Notes under the pieces: generated by a model
What the model saw: the letters and a program-made list of their open reading frames with translations, nothing else
Told to the model about the DNA's origin: nothing
Databases searched by the model: none
Part shown: one piece after another, positions 1 through 13,700 of the stretch
Numbering within the stretch: position 1 is the first letter of the stretch
Layout: the number at the start of each line of letters is the position of its first letter
Position numbers and translations under genes: made by a program
DNA from: Plazaster borealis
Taxonomy: Eukaryota > Echinodermata > Asteroidea > Forcipulatida > Labidiasteridae
Assembly: GCA_021014325.1 (NCBI GenBank)
Contig: CM037473.1
Span: forward strand, 9,255,501-9,319,500
Length of the DNA: 64,000 nucleotides
Reading direction: 5' to 3'

Positions 1-1433
1 GCGTACAATAATAACAACTGAATATTGAGTACAATGTTGTTTAATATAACTAAGCCTGCTGGAAATCCCCACCCGTCCCCGTCGCCACTTAATTAAAACA
101 TCATTATTAAATTTATTATTATTATACATATTTATGTATTATTCAATTGAATGTCCTTCAAATATCAATAATCATAATTATTGTTAGATATTCAAGATTA
201 ATCAAATTAATAACACAAACAAAACAGTTCAAATGATGACCTCGACATCATTTAATAATGCTTGACTCACCTCCAAAGAGCGGGCGCTGACCAAGATAAC
301 AGCTGCATAGGTAGAACTCATAGCCCGATTTATGTAGCATGCAAAATAGTTGCGGTTCACGCACGGTCGGTATCGAACGGTCTGCCGAGATCGAGCGCGG
401 TCATACTGCCTCATTTCATGAATGGTTGCTACGACCCAATTGGGCATTCGGGACTCTTAATTTAGGCATTCTAGATTCCCACTTGGGATCTAGATTCCAA
501 ATGGGGCGATCCAGATTCCCACTTGGGCAATCTGGATCCATTTCATTGAAATACGACTACAAAAAAGACATGCCATAACATGCCATCTCAAGAAGATAAG
601 AGTGGTGGTGACAATACGGCTATAATGCACATTACATTACATAAACATAAACTTAACAATGTAATATAAAAAGCCTCCAAAATGTTCAGCTCTGCTGATT
701 AATATATAGTGCTCTCCCTGAACGGTGGTCCGCTGGCCAAATGCCGGTTAAAACTTCTGAGGACCAGTCAGAATTCTGTCCAAGTGGTCCAGCTGGCTAG
801 TCTAATGCTTCCAGGGATGACAAATTTCAGACTTTTATCTGAATTCAGACTTTTTAAATCAAAAAAGTAGCCATTATTTTCTTCAGATATAAAGAAATCT
901 CTTACTGCTGTGTGGTTACTGTTCCCAGAAGCTCCTTCGAATCTGTAACTCCAGTGGTTATGAAAAGGTCCCAAAATCATTTCAACTAACTATTTGGACT
1001 AGTCGATCGACTTGAGTGAAAAACACACCAGGCATGATTTAAATCAAAATTGACCAAAGGTCAACTTGACCAACTTGCTCCTAGTTGAACATAACCACCA
1101 AGGCTCTCTAATACTGTACACAATGCTTTATGATCTATTACTGGTTGGTGTCTGAAGGAATTTCAATATTAAGTACAAGTGCTTTCACAGATTTTAAATG
1201 TCCTGAAGATTATAAATATCCATGTCATTTTGCAGTTTGTGAATCCGTCCAAGAACGATTCATATTTGTTTTTCTCGTATCGTTGAACACCAGAGCTGTT
1301 TCACGTTGGTTTTGAGTTAAATGACAGTGTTTATCCTGTAGAGGAACATTCCGAGTCAAAAGTTGTTTCTCTTTTGTCGAACAGTTGAGTTTGCTCAGAC
1401 AGATTTATAATGACTTGGACAAAGAGGGTGATT
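1..1433. other. SUPT6H 3' flank, no gene seen
   Basis: Contains AT-rich sequence (80-220), a short run with three copies of AGATTCCCACTTGGG or close variants (440-540), and a repeat at about 716-800 beginning near GGTGGTCCGCTGGCC that recurs at 36583-36670. Presumably part of the SUPT6H 3' UTR lies here. No open frame looks genuine. Confidence 0.5.
716..800. repeat. Interspersed repeat, GGTGGTCCGCTGGCCAAATG family
   Basis: Shares GTGGTCCGCTGGCCAAATGC, then a GGACCAGTCA-AATTC-CCAAGTGGTCC-CTGGCTAGT series, with 36583-36665. Only these two clear copies were seen. Confidence 0.6.
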
Positions 1434-1755
1434 CTATGTTTCGTCGAAGAGTGGAGTTGCATCCCCGCCCATACTTGGCGCTGGAGTGGTGGAGATGGAC
1501 ATGGGACTAGGCTCTGGGTAGGGACTGGGCTCCGAGTAGCGCTGCTTCGGGCTACGGCTGGAGTAACTCTTGGGGCTTGGGTTCGGGTAATTCTTGGGAC
1601 TGGGTTGTGGGTAGCTCCTTGGACTGGGTTGGTAAGAGCGACGGCTTGGGTTGGCTGGGCTGGCCGAGGGCTCCTTGCTACTCTTGCCGTGGTCTTGTCG
1701 ACGTGAGGCCCACTGGGCGGCTTGGCTTGCCCAGTCCACGGCCGCAGAGCCAGAT
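1434..1755 (-). CDS. SUPT6H: SUPT6H exon 38, terminal coding exon (to residue 1880)
   Basis: Opens with [15 protein letters not shown] (human HAAIDWGKMAEQW), continues as a repeated SY-PSP-K/R region, and ends [17 protein letters not shown] (human SIAGDATPLLDEMDR). Acceptor CCTCCAG; stop TAG at 1434-1436. No AATAAA is seen close downstream on the minus strand; the nearest I found is at 112-117. Confidence 0.95.
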
Positions 1756-4700
1756 CTGGAGGGTGGAAAAGGAAGGTAGATGCATTATTCTCAAATCTAA
1801 TCAAGAAGCCTTCATCTAGATGCTTTCACAATTTTATAAGATAACAGACATTTTAATAGATGTTAGATTTGCATCGAGTAATTTAACATCCATTTAAATT
1901 GTTGCGGTACCTGCTGCTAAAAAAAAAGGATTTAAACTGCTTCTAGCTACCGCCGGCCAAGCTTGGTGGTCTAGTGGTAAGACATCGGCTCTAGAATGGC
2001 AAAGGTCGTGGGTTTGAATTCCACCCCAGTAATATACCTGTGGATTTTGTTCACAGTACTCCTGTGGGCACACGCCCGCAATCCATTGGACCGCCAGACA
2101 ATCCGCTGGACCGCATTATTGCGCCTAAGTACGGGAGCAATCCTACATGAGTGAATACACGCATTATTGAATGTTCCAATGGAACAGTCCTGCGGTTCAA
2201 CGGAATGGTCTATGTGCATGTGCTGAAATACTTATCCAATCCAATTAGAACGTTCCTACCTTTTGAGACATTCCCTAAGTGTTACTTTATTTTATACACT
2301 GGTCGCAATTTCACATCAGTCAGGAAATTTTGGAGACAAGATTGGGATTTTTTTTTCTTTCTTCCTGAAATATGGAAACTTCCAGAGAAAAAACACACTG
2401 GATAAGTTACCTTGAGGAGCTGGTCCTTTGAAGTTGTTGCTGTATAGCAGAGACGACCTGCTGGGTGGTAGCTGCATTGCCCCAGCTGCTCTGCTTGGGG
2501 GTAGGTTGGTACTGAGGGGTCCTCATGGCGACCTGCTGGGGGGTCTGGCTTCCTGGGGCGGTCTGCGGGGTGCGATTGGGATTCTGCTGAGGGGTCCGCA
2601 TTTGGTTGATCTGCGGTGTGCGTATGGGGTTGATCTGAGGGGTTCGTATCGTATTTTGTGATGGAGTCTGAAACAAAATGGATAAAATACGAGGAAAAAC
2701 ATTAACTCACGACTCCAAGCTATCTTCTCAACTCATTTGGCTTTGAGCTGATTCATAAAAGGCCGAACAGCTGGTGTCTAATAACAGAAATGCTGAAGAG
2801 CAGGGAGAAAGCCCTACCGTTTCTTATTCGATTTCTCAAGATATATCTGGACGATTTTTATGATTCAAAGTTGCTTTCATAATAACACTTTTTCCCACTG
2901 TTGCACATTATAAACAAGAACCTGTGAAATGTTGTGGAGATTTCTGTCAGTAAACTCACAGGCAGTGGAACCTTAAAGGTATCGTACCCATTTGGTAATG
3001 ACTCTGAAAATTAATGGCAATAAAAACTTACTTGGTTAGAAGTAGAGCAGCTTTGTATAGTATAATGCATTTTGAGAAACTTTTCACTTTGCAGTACTGC
3101 GGTTATGGAAAAAAGATATCACTTTTTATCCCCCAAAATTTGAATCTGAGAAGCGTTACGGCCGTAACACTTCTCAGAGTGTGTATTCCAATGCAGATTA
3201 TTCTTCCTACGTGGACATAACCGCTCCAGATTTTTGGCAATATCTAAAACAAACCTACCACCTTTTGAAATGAAACTTTCACAGGTTAGTTTTATGGTAT
3301 ATAATTACAACTATATAGGATTGAAACAAACAGAGGGTTCCAATTACCAAACACGTACAGCATCTTTAAACCACCCGTTCACACCTCAATAACTTTTGAT
3401 CAGATAAGAAAGATCGTGTTGAAAACTGCTCTTTCCCAAACCAGGAGTTTGTCATAGGGTCTGCTTTTAATGCGTGATTCACGTCATGGGCAGCATTTTT
3501 ATATATATATTTTTGCCATACCTGCATTGGCTGGTATGAGGGCGTCATCAAGGGCGTGGCCAGGGGGTTATTGCCCTGGGGCGTGGCATATGCCGGAATG
3601 TTGGAGTAGGCCCCAGAGTATGTGCCATAGCGGGCGGCTGCGTTGATCTGGGGCGTGGCACCAGGGGTTTGGCGTGGAGTCGCTATGCTCATGCTGGGTG
3701 TGGCGTACAGTTGGCTGAACCCTGCACCAGATTTCTGGATCATCGGGGTGCCTAGGAATAAAGAAAAAAACAAAACAATTACCAATCCATACTTTACTTA
3801 GAGACAAACTCAAAATACCGTGTTACAAAGTTTCAAAAATACCTTTAGGGAATGCTGTAGAAAAAATGGAAATCTATGTTCCTGCACAAACCAAATAACA
3901 ATATTCAGAATCAAAGCGATGTGACAGGTACATCAGGTACGTTATGTTTGTATTATGAGACCCATTTACAAATCACCTTGAAAGGGTTTACAAGGTGCTG
4001 TGGCGCAATCTGCAGCCAACCACACCAAGAACACCGGGCAAACCCCTTCTCTTAACAATAAGTGCACTGGGTCCTTTAACATGTATTTTTACAACACACA
4101 GGACCGACAGAGCTTTACGTTCCGTCTGATGGGCGAGGCAACGATGATTATAACAGTGTCTTGCTCAAGGACACAAGTGTCAAGACCGGGACCCGCACTG
4201 ACACTCTGTTGATCAGAAACACCAGGGCTCAATTTCATAAAGCAAGTAAGCACAAAAATTAGCTACATGTAAGCACAGAAAACTCTTGCTTGGGAAAAAT
4301 AGGTTACCAGCCAAAATACCATACAGTTACCATTGCTGTGACTGGTAACCCACTCATTTCTTGCTTAGCAAAGAAATTTGCTTAGCAGAATTTTCTGCTT
4401 AACAGCTTTGTGAAATTGGGCCCATAGCTTGATAGAGTCCAGTGCACTTGACCGCTTGGCCATAAATCATCTCACAATAAACTTGAGTATAAAAGCACCA
4501 ACTGGCTTACCCATGTAACTGTAGACAGCTGGTGTTCTCTCTGGTGCAGAAACCATGGGAGTGCGATGAACACTTGCTGGAGTGACTCCTAAAAAAATAA
4601 CAAATTTGACTTTGTGACAGTGTCCTAAAATAGCACTTACGTTACGCGTGAGTTTGAAATTGTCAAAACGTATCTCACTTAAAATATTCCGTATGTACAC

Positions 4701-7700
4701 ACAAAATAAGTACCCACTGAGATACGCCGAGTATTGTGCGAGATACAACGTTATTGCACTGACGCGACAAAATTATATCAAGTAATTAAAGTCAAACAGA
4801 AGAAAAATTGTTGATGCCGTTATAGTTATAGCTCTACACTCCTTGCAGAACCGTAGCAGAAAAATAACTAGGGTAAGAAGACACTTTTCTTGCTCAAGGC
4901 GCCAGTGAAGTACGAAGTATCGGCTGAGGCTTTTGGCCGAGGAGACTGCCGGGTTAAGGTGAACAAAGAGGGCTTCTGTGCAAGTTTTCTCAAAAGAAAA
5001 CTGTAAATCCCAGTGCCAAATACCACAACGTTTGTCGTCTGCCCTACGTTTAGTCAGGGTTTGATTTCGACAAAAATATTTGTCAGGTTGGTGTTCCGAA
5101 AGCTAACATCACAGGTGGTACCGGGATTTTCTTTGGAAGAGCCGGGCGGAATTCTTTAACAATGTAAGTTATCCTAGGTTTCAAGTTGGAATCAAGCCCA
5201 AATAATAATAGTTATAATAATTTGGGAGGCTAATCATCCTTACTCGCAGCTGAGAAGCAGAATTTGCAAAGGATGCGGCTACAACGTGTTCGAGAAGCAG
5301 GCATGCGAGTGTGCCTTTGGCAGCCAGCCACATCAACCCATATATGACCACGGAGCACAGCCAGAAATCAAAATAGGATCTGGTATGGTGATGGCAAGTA
5401 CAAAACACTCCACTGAAGTGGGGGCCACAAGGGGGACGGGGTGGGGGCCACAAGGGGGACGGGGTGGGGGCCACAAGGGGGACGGGGTTGGGGAGGTTCA
5501 CTCACCAGGTATAGGGTCCCTAAAGTGTTCCTTGAACCATCGATGGAGTGCATTGATTGTCTGGTGGATCTGCCCTCTGTAGCGATACCCCTCTGGTGTG
5601 ATTGTGACAAACTCGTGTCTTGGTTTACTGCGTGGCTGATACGACAGCATGAACTTCCCTGGATAATCCTAAAATATAGAACGAGAATACTTAGAATCAA
5701 GTGTGACGGGTAGAAATCAAAACAAAGGCATAATCCTACATAATTATTATTACTTTTTATTAAAACGAAGGAAGCCTTTCCTATGAAATAGAAAAACCTT
5801 ATAATTCAATGTACTGCAGGAACAACTCAAACGGTTCATGCAGAATGTTTATAAAATCTACAGATCAAAGACGGAATCAGCTTAATTCATGAATTAAGCT
5901 AATGTACAGAGTATGGCTTTGGTTTTACGATGTGTGATAAGCACAGAGTCCTTTCTGAGTCCATTTGCAAGCAGTGCAAGACATATGCATACATATTTTA
6001 CTGTTTTTACTGATTTGATATTTTAGTGTACCGGTAACTGTCTATAATTACCTTTTTACTGTATTTTTGCTAAAGTTTTAAAACTGTATGAAGTTTTTAT
6101 TCTTCAAATTGTTAAGCGGCCAGGAGAATGTTTCTTGGATGGACCCTACATAAAGTGTCATTATTATTGTTATTATATTATACTGTTGAAGAGGATCTGC
6201 CATGATAGGAAGAATTACATTAAAATACGTTTTAAATCCTTAAATAAGCCTGTATATACCAAAATAACACTGTGACAGAATTGTAGAATGTTTAGAATTT
6301 GTTTAATAAATGCAGTTTTCACCACTCCTCTTTACCCTCGGCGCAGGCAAAATCGGACAAACAGCCATCGGCGCAAAAATTGTGTCCTTAGAATTTCTGG
6401 AGAATCCTGACGTCACCTTACGTACTCCTCTCTCCCCGCACAACGCGTAACATGTACAATGCGTATACATACACAGTATACATTATTTTGTAGCGCATCT
6501 GAGCGAGAATAGAGGGAACAAGACCAAACTTGGCAAATTGCGACGTACGAGTACGGCACCCGACTACGCATCCATCTTGACAAGAGAACATGTACTGTTT
6601 ACATGACGGTTTGTAGTTCCGGCACGCAGAAGTTTGTAATTGCTCCGCGCAGACCATTCATGGATTGCTTCAAGGCCAGTACGTAAGGTGACGTCACGAT
6701 TTTACCGATTTTGTGTGCTGCCCTCATTGACGCGTTTTTCATGAATTATTCGGCGGCCTACTTTGCGGAGTGAAAACAACCTGCAAATATCACATTTTTT
6801 AATAATCTAATGTCACAAAAGAGAAGTTACTATGATTTGAAATGTATCAGAGAGCAGAAAAACGTCAAATTATATCATCGTGGCAGATCCTCTTTAAACA
6901 CTACTGAAGCATACACAAATGCATTTTCCAAACAGTCGAAATTAGTTTTCAGGTTATGCACAATAGATGATTCAATTGCGAAAGCCAAACAAATTCTAGT
7001 TTTGTGTTTCTTCAATCTCATTTGGGAGCCAAGGGGTCGGGGGCCAGGGATGAGGAGAGAAGGGGGCAAGGGTTCTCATCAAGGGTTCTGCCCCTGCCTG
7101 CGACACTATTCTACCAGTCTATTGATAATAGAAGCTTACTTTAGTGAAACTCATGAAGTACGGGATACGGGAGGGCTGCTTGCGCTTTTCGCCGCTGAGG
7201 TGCTTTTCCATAAGTTCTCGTTTGCCGCCCTCAGTGTCTCGGTAGTACTTGTGCTGCATGGAGTCGCGTACGTAGGCGGCCATGGGCTGGATGTGACGAG
7301 CGATGATTTCATCAAGGTCTTCAAATTCCTGGAGAGAGAGACGATGTAAATGAACAATGATTATTAGAAATCTCACACACACATTCAGTAATTATAGCTG
7401 GTGTAATTGTCTCCCGACGATGACTAGAGCGGGCTAGTTGAAACAATGAGACCAATTAAGAACTCACTCCGCGGCAGTGTAGTTATTAACGAGAAGTCCC
7501 CCCGATCCAGTAAGCGGAAGTAGTAGTCCCGGTCGATTTCCCAACTCCCGCGCAGGTAGTAGTTAATAAGCAGAACAGTTCCATTCAGAACTTAGTAGTC
7601 TTCCGAATTCCGAAACCTATTCCGCGGCAGTAGAATAGTCTCCCGAATTCTGAAATCTAGCAAGACAAATTCTCAAAGAACAAAATCTACAAAGCAAAGT

Positions 7701-10700
7701 AGATATACACGTGGTGTTACCGCAAACCGAATATACATTGATACCTCGCCATGCAGTGCCTCAAATCCCATATATCGTAATTGCTTTTTACGACTGCCAG
7801 GGAGACTTAATGGTGGGCAGTGGCTCGGCAATCAACCTACCTCACTGCCAATCCAGAGTGATGTCCCCAGACTGAAGACGTTCTCTTTGCCTTCTTCTCT
7901 GACATCGATGTGGGCGTAGATTCCTTCGTCAACCTTCCACGTTACTGTCAGGTGGTCTGCTCCCTTGAAGGGCAAGATGTAAAAGAGAACAACAATTATT
8001 TCAAGATGCAGTGCCAAAATTGGTTTTACGAAAAGTTAAGTTGTAGTTTTCAATCAATTTATTCCCTTCTTTTTTGATCACAGTTCAAAATCAGTTTTGT
8101 GATCCACTTATTTCCAATAGATAGACTCCTCATGAAAATGCGAAGTTACAAGTCTCTAACCTCACGTTAAAATGGTGTAAAATGCCACTGTTTGATACCC
8201 TTCAAGTGCAACTTTTGTCAAAATCCAAAAACATTTGAGGACGTCATATTTCAAAAATATGGTCTGTAAATTTTTGTGCATAGAATTTTCAGTTCATTTC
8301 TGAATTCTGATGATATTTAATCAAAACGGCATTGAACTTGAGCTGATGACTAGCGCAGAAAATACTCTTTGAAAATTATTTTTGCTGTCCAATGACGCCA
8401 TGTTTCAAATTTCGCGCTGAGAAAAATCTCAAATAAAATACATACAAACATACATACGCTGGGCTTTTATATAGCTCCATTCCATTAATAAAATAAAATG
8501 ATATTTTACACCATTTTTATGTTAGGTAGAGACTTGTAACTTTCCCCCCATTTTCATACGCACTCTATCTTCTGTAAAATGAGTGTATCACAAAACTCAT
8601 TTTGACTTCAGGAGTTCCTCTTTAAAGAGTGTGGCATTTTCCTTTTGAGATTGCTGTCACATACCTTACTGCTGGGCCTGATGACCACTTCGCCCAAGTC
8701 CATGTTGATCAGAATTTTCTCTGCGTCTTTGAATGTGATGTTGTGGAATGAAGGATGGACAATTACTCGCTTCACGTACGCTGAAAAAGGTAACAAGAAC
8801 AACAAACAACTCTAACCGGTTATTTTACCTGTGACATTAATCATAAAATAGCAAGTGGTTTTCAAAACTGTGCATGGTTTTGGAAAATAGAAAGTAACTA
8901 TAAATGGTAAACTTGCTGGTACAACCATTTGTAAAATCTCTTTTGGGAGGAGTGTTGGCTCAGAAAAGAGCCGGTGCGGTATCGATGTTTCAAACAGTAT
9001 ACTCTGCTCTTCTTCAGTTGACAAGTAGAGTATACTGTTCCAAACTTCGAGACAACAACGGCTATTTTCAGAGCCAACACTCCTCCTAAAAGAGATTTAT
9101 ACATGGTTGTACCCGCAAGTTTACTGTTTATAGTTACTTCCCATAAAATAGCACTTGCTGCAAAAATAAAAAAAGGGTGAAATAATCAAAGGCAATATCA
9201 GGCCTGGAATTACATGGAGGCCATGGAGGTCATGGCCTCCATTGCCCTGGTCTTTCCACTCTTACCCTGGTCTTTCCAGTGAAATGTGCGGTCCAAAGGA
9301 TACAAGTCTTTGCTAATCTGGAGGTTGCAATACAAAATCTGGCCCCGATCCATGAGATGTAGCAACAGTATTTATAGTCTGAGGAATTCAAATTGAGCAT
9401 TTAATAGCGACCAGGCTAGTTTGGCAGGAAAGTACGCCAACAATAATAGGTTACTTCATACTAACTTCTGTGCTAAGGTTTTTTGATGTTGTGGTCCTTA
9501 CCCTGAGCAGACTTTTTCTTGGTGTCTTCATCCTTCTTCTGGTCCTTCTCATGAGCATTGTGGTCAAAGAAGGTGTCCCTGGCCGGGGCAAACTCGCCGT
9601 TCTTGTCCTGGAGGTCGGAGCTTCGACTCGTCAGATCCACACGGAAATGCTCAATCTCGATCTTGGTGATGCGACAATGCAGAGTCATGCCAACCTTATA
9701 TCACAAAAATATGAAAAATAATTATCTTGGAATTTATGTCGTGTTCTTCGGGGCTCGAATTTGGGGAGAAAATCTACAAGACCGCAGGGCTTGTAGCTCA
9801 CACTCTGGCAACAATTTTGTTGGATTTTCATCAGACTGTATTTCTATGAGAGACATGGTTTTACTCGCTGAAAGGAACACAGTTCTCCGATGCACTAAAG
9901 ACATGCCCTATGCCCATGCAGCCCGCTGAGCACTCTGCGGTTTGACTGGCTGATTATATGTAGTATAAACAAACTTGCTGTTTTGGACTGATCTGGAAGG
10001 TTTGAAGGTCATTGTGTTTTAACTAAGATGTGTAGTGTGACTTTTTTTAGTGAGACATGTAGAGACCCCCTGCTTGTTTTCCAGTAGATAGCAATCCAAG
10101 TCTATAAAGTTTGTAAACAAATGTAAACCTAGGCACTGTGAACTTCTCCCATGTTTTCTCCGACACCCAAACAAGGTGAATTAACGGACGATACTTATCC
10201 GCTGGTTGTCCTTGACTAATTTTGACAAGGTCCCTTAATGCAAGTTTGCCCATAAGGCCACTCTTAGTAAGGGGCTACAAGAAGAAAACATTTAAAGATA
10301 AAAATAACTCAGGGGAACTGAAGGTAGCAATTGATATTCCTCTTACATCAGTCTAGATTGCAGGATGGAGGGAAACATGCACCAGGCAACGTAATTTATT
10401 CCCAGGTTATGAAACAAAAACCAAATGAACCAAATGCAAGACTATGGCAGAGGTTCTTTGCATCATTGCTATGTCTGCTGTTAACACACGTTTGTCTGGT
10501 TCCCTGTACATACATTAACACTTCCAATAATCAAAACATATGGGGCCAGACTATTTTTCTCTCCAAGCCTCGATTTGGTTACATTAAATTCATTTATTTT
10601 TTTTATATATTTAAAAAAAAAAATCTTTCTGAATACCTTGACTCTCTCCTCTGGACTGGACACCCTCTTGTCGCTGATCATCTTGGTCGGTATGAAGCCC

Positions 10701-13700
10701 CCGATCCCATTGTCCAGACGAACTCTGACCCCGACAGCCTGACCCAGACAGTTGCCGCCATCAAAATGGCTCCATACCTTCACAAGAAAAGAAAATAATA
10801 TTAACCAAGTTTTCTCTTAACAAAGTAAAATCTTCAAAGGTTTTTTGATAACTGCTTGAGGCATATTTTTGTGATTATAAACACGTTTCTTGATAACTAG
10901 ATGCTTGAAACCAGTTCAATCCAAGATTTCTTAAATGCTTCTGCCACCATTAATGGGTTTAATTTCCAACTCTAATGTTATTTTCGGAATAGTGTTGTCG
11001 ATTTGAAACCTTGACTTAACGGAGTAAAGAAAACAAACATTTGGCAACGAGATTTACAGTTCTCTTTAAAGAATTTGTTTAAAGAAGCCCTCTTTGCTCA
11101 ACATGACTCGGCAGTTGTGGACATCTCACAAGCAAGGCATCTTTAACGTACCTCACTGAGTTCCGGGAAGTCGTCTTGCTGGCAGAACGGGCACTGCCAC
11201 AACCCAGTCTCGTCGTTCCTGACTGGGTTAGCCTGGTCTAGCTGATCCTTTTGAGGTCTCCGCCTGGCAATGCCAGTCACTGTACACAGCACCATCTTAC
11301 CTGTATCAAGGCAAGAACCAGGCATTATTCCCATATCTTCTTGACAGTGCATAAACACTGTTCCTGCCTAAGCCCATGTAGCCCTTGAGCAAGGCACTTA
11401 ACCATAATTGCTTCGTGTAAAGTTTGGAAGGTAGTGCATTCTGCTCTACCAGCCAGGCTCCTAGTGGATGATACCCATGCCTACATCCTTAGGGACTGTG
11501 AAGGGGGTAACCCTGTTTCAGCCCCAGGAGTAGGTGGCAACGTGCCCCTGGTGACAGTTGATTTGGGTCAACAGCCCAAATCAGTTAAGTGTAGCCCTCA
11601 CCTTGAAGTGGCCTTCCGGCCTTGTGATGTTAGGCGATATCTCACAATTATTTTTATTTCTTTAAAGCACTAATTAGCCATTTGTGGGTTAGATTTCAAT
11701 AATGTCTGGTACAATGACTTGCTTAGTCACAAGTTACCACCTAAATTTTATTTCCTCAGACTAAAGAGAATGTTGCCATGTCACATGATTTGGGGCAAGC
11801 TTTTGCTTTGTTGCGTAAGAGACACTGAACACCCTTACACAATTCTGAATTAATGTGTATGGCACAATGGTACCAGGGTTTGCTCATCTGGAGGTTGCTA
11901 TACGAAAGCTTGCCATGAACCACTTGACATAGCAACTGTCTCTATAGTCTGAGGAATTTAAAACACAAGATGGATGCGCCATTTGACGGTCGGTTTGCCT
12001 AGTGGTTTCTTTCCTCGCCTTCCATCTCTGGGACCCCGGTTCGAATGCCACCGGGGCACTATGAGGATTGGGTTTTTCAGGCCCAACCTGATGGTGTAGG
12101 TTTTCCCTTGAATAATTCTCTTGGGGTTTTCCTCCTACATCTAAAACTGATTCTTCCTTCCTTGTCTTCTCTCCATGGGGTTCTTGGCTAGTATAGTGAT
12201 TATAAGTTTGCTTTTCTGAAAATCATTGGCTTTACAATCAGACTATAACTAAGATAAATAACTAAATGTACCTCTGTAGAAGGTCTCTGGTGTTTCTTTG
12301 GTCAGCATGCTGAAGGTTTCCTCAGCTGATGGAGGGTGGTACGGTGATCGCAGATCCTTGTAGCGACTGTTGAGCTCAGCTCGGATGTCGTACAGAGTGA
12401 TGCTCTTATTTCCGTATCCCTGAAGAGAGAAATTTGCATATCTTTACCTCGTAACCACCAAAATCAATCACAAGGTGACACTTTCATTTTTTTTTTATGA
12501 GACATCGCCCAACTCACAAGGCCGAACGGCCACTTCAAGGTGAGGGCTACACTTAACTGATTTGGGCTGTTGACCCAAGTCAACTGTCACTAGGGGCACA
12601 TTGTTGCCACCTACTCCTAAGGATGTGGGCATGGGTATCATCCAATAGGAACCTGGCTGGTAGAGCAGAATGCACTACCTTCCAAACTTTTTTTATGAAG
12701 CAATTATGGTTAAGTGCCTTGCTCAAGGGCACAAGCGTCACGACCGGGACTCGAACCCACACTCTGCTGCTGACAACACCAAAGCTTGGGTCTGGTGAAC
12801 TAGACCACTTGGCCACGACACGCCACAATTTGATGGATATGGCAGTATTCCCCAAGCCAGCCACTCTTAGCATGGGGTTAGGCGTACCACTTTTATCAGA
12901 GCTCATACATTTGGGTGCTGAGTTACTAAATAGTGTTGATCAAGATTATTAACAAAACGAAAAATCCAAAAAGGTTCAAGACCAAGACCTCATTATTTCA
13001 TAAGTCAACATGGTCACATTACAAAATTGCTGTCAGTGCAAAAATAGCACTTCTGTTACACGCGAGTTTCAAAGTGTGAAATTGTTTCTCGCTTAAAATA
13101 GCCCGGATGCACACAAAAAAACAAGTGCCTAGATAAGCCATTTTTGTTAAAATCGAGATACAACGTTCTTGCACTGATGCAACAAAATAACACCGAGACC
13201 TAATGAGCTCATATAACAAGTTACCAAGGTTAACAAAAAGTTGGTCCACGTTGGGTCGATTGTTGTAATAGGCACATAAAACCATACATGTTTTACTCCA
13301 TACGTTAGCTCTGGTGGCATATGGAAGGGCCTATCGCTAAAGATATAAAAATAAATGATGCTTCACAAACTTGTTATTTATTAAGTAATGAACCACAAGG
13401 AAAACTGACTGTGTAGATTGTAGTTTAATACTTGATACTTGAAATAAAAAGTCGCATCCCCTGAAGGTGATCCCTCTTACAGGTTGAATGGCTTCTGACT
13501 GGCACCCCCGAGCAAAGATATTGACAACATAGGAGACCTCCAACATAAGACATCTAGGTGGCAGGTTCAAGTCCCGCTCTAGTCACTTTTTCTTTGTTCA
13601 ACCTAAAACTTGTTATTTGACAATCTTAGGGAGAGAATCACACCTACCTGTCTCTCCAGCTCTTCAGCAAAAGCATCCAGATCCAGATCTTTCAGCTTGT

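Noticed and set aside
1410..1819. Plus-strand ORFs opposite the last SUPT6H exon
   Set aside because: They mirror the repetitive Ser/Pro-rich coding sequence of exon 38 and show no recognisable domain.
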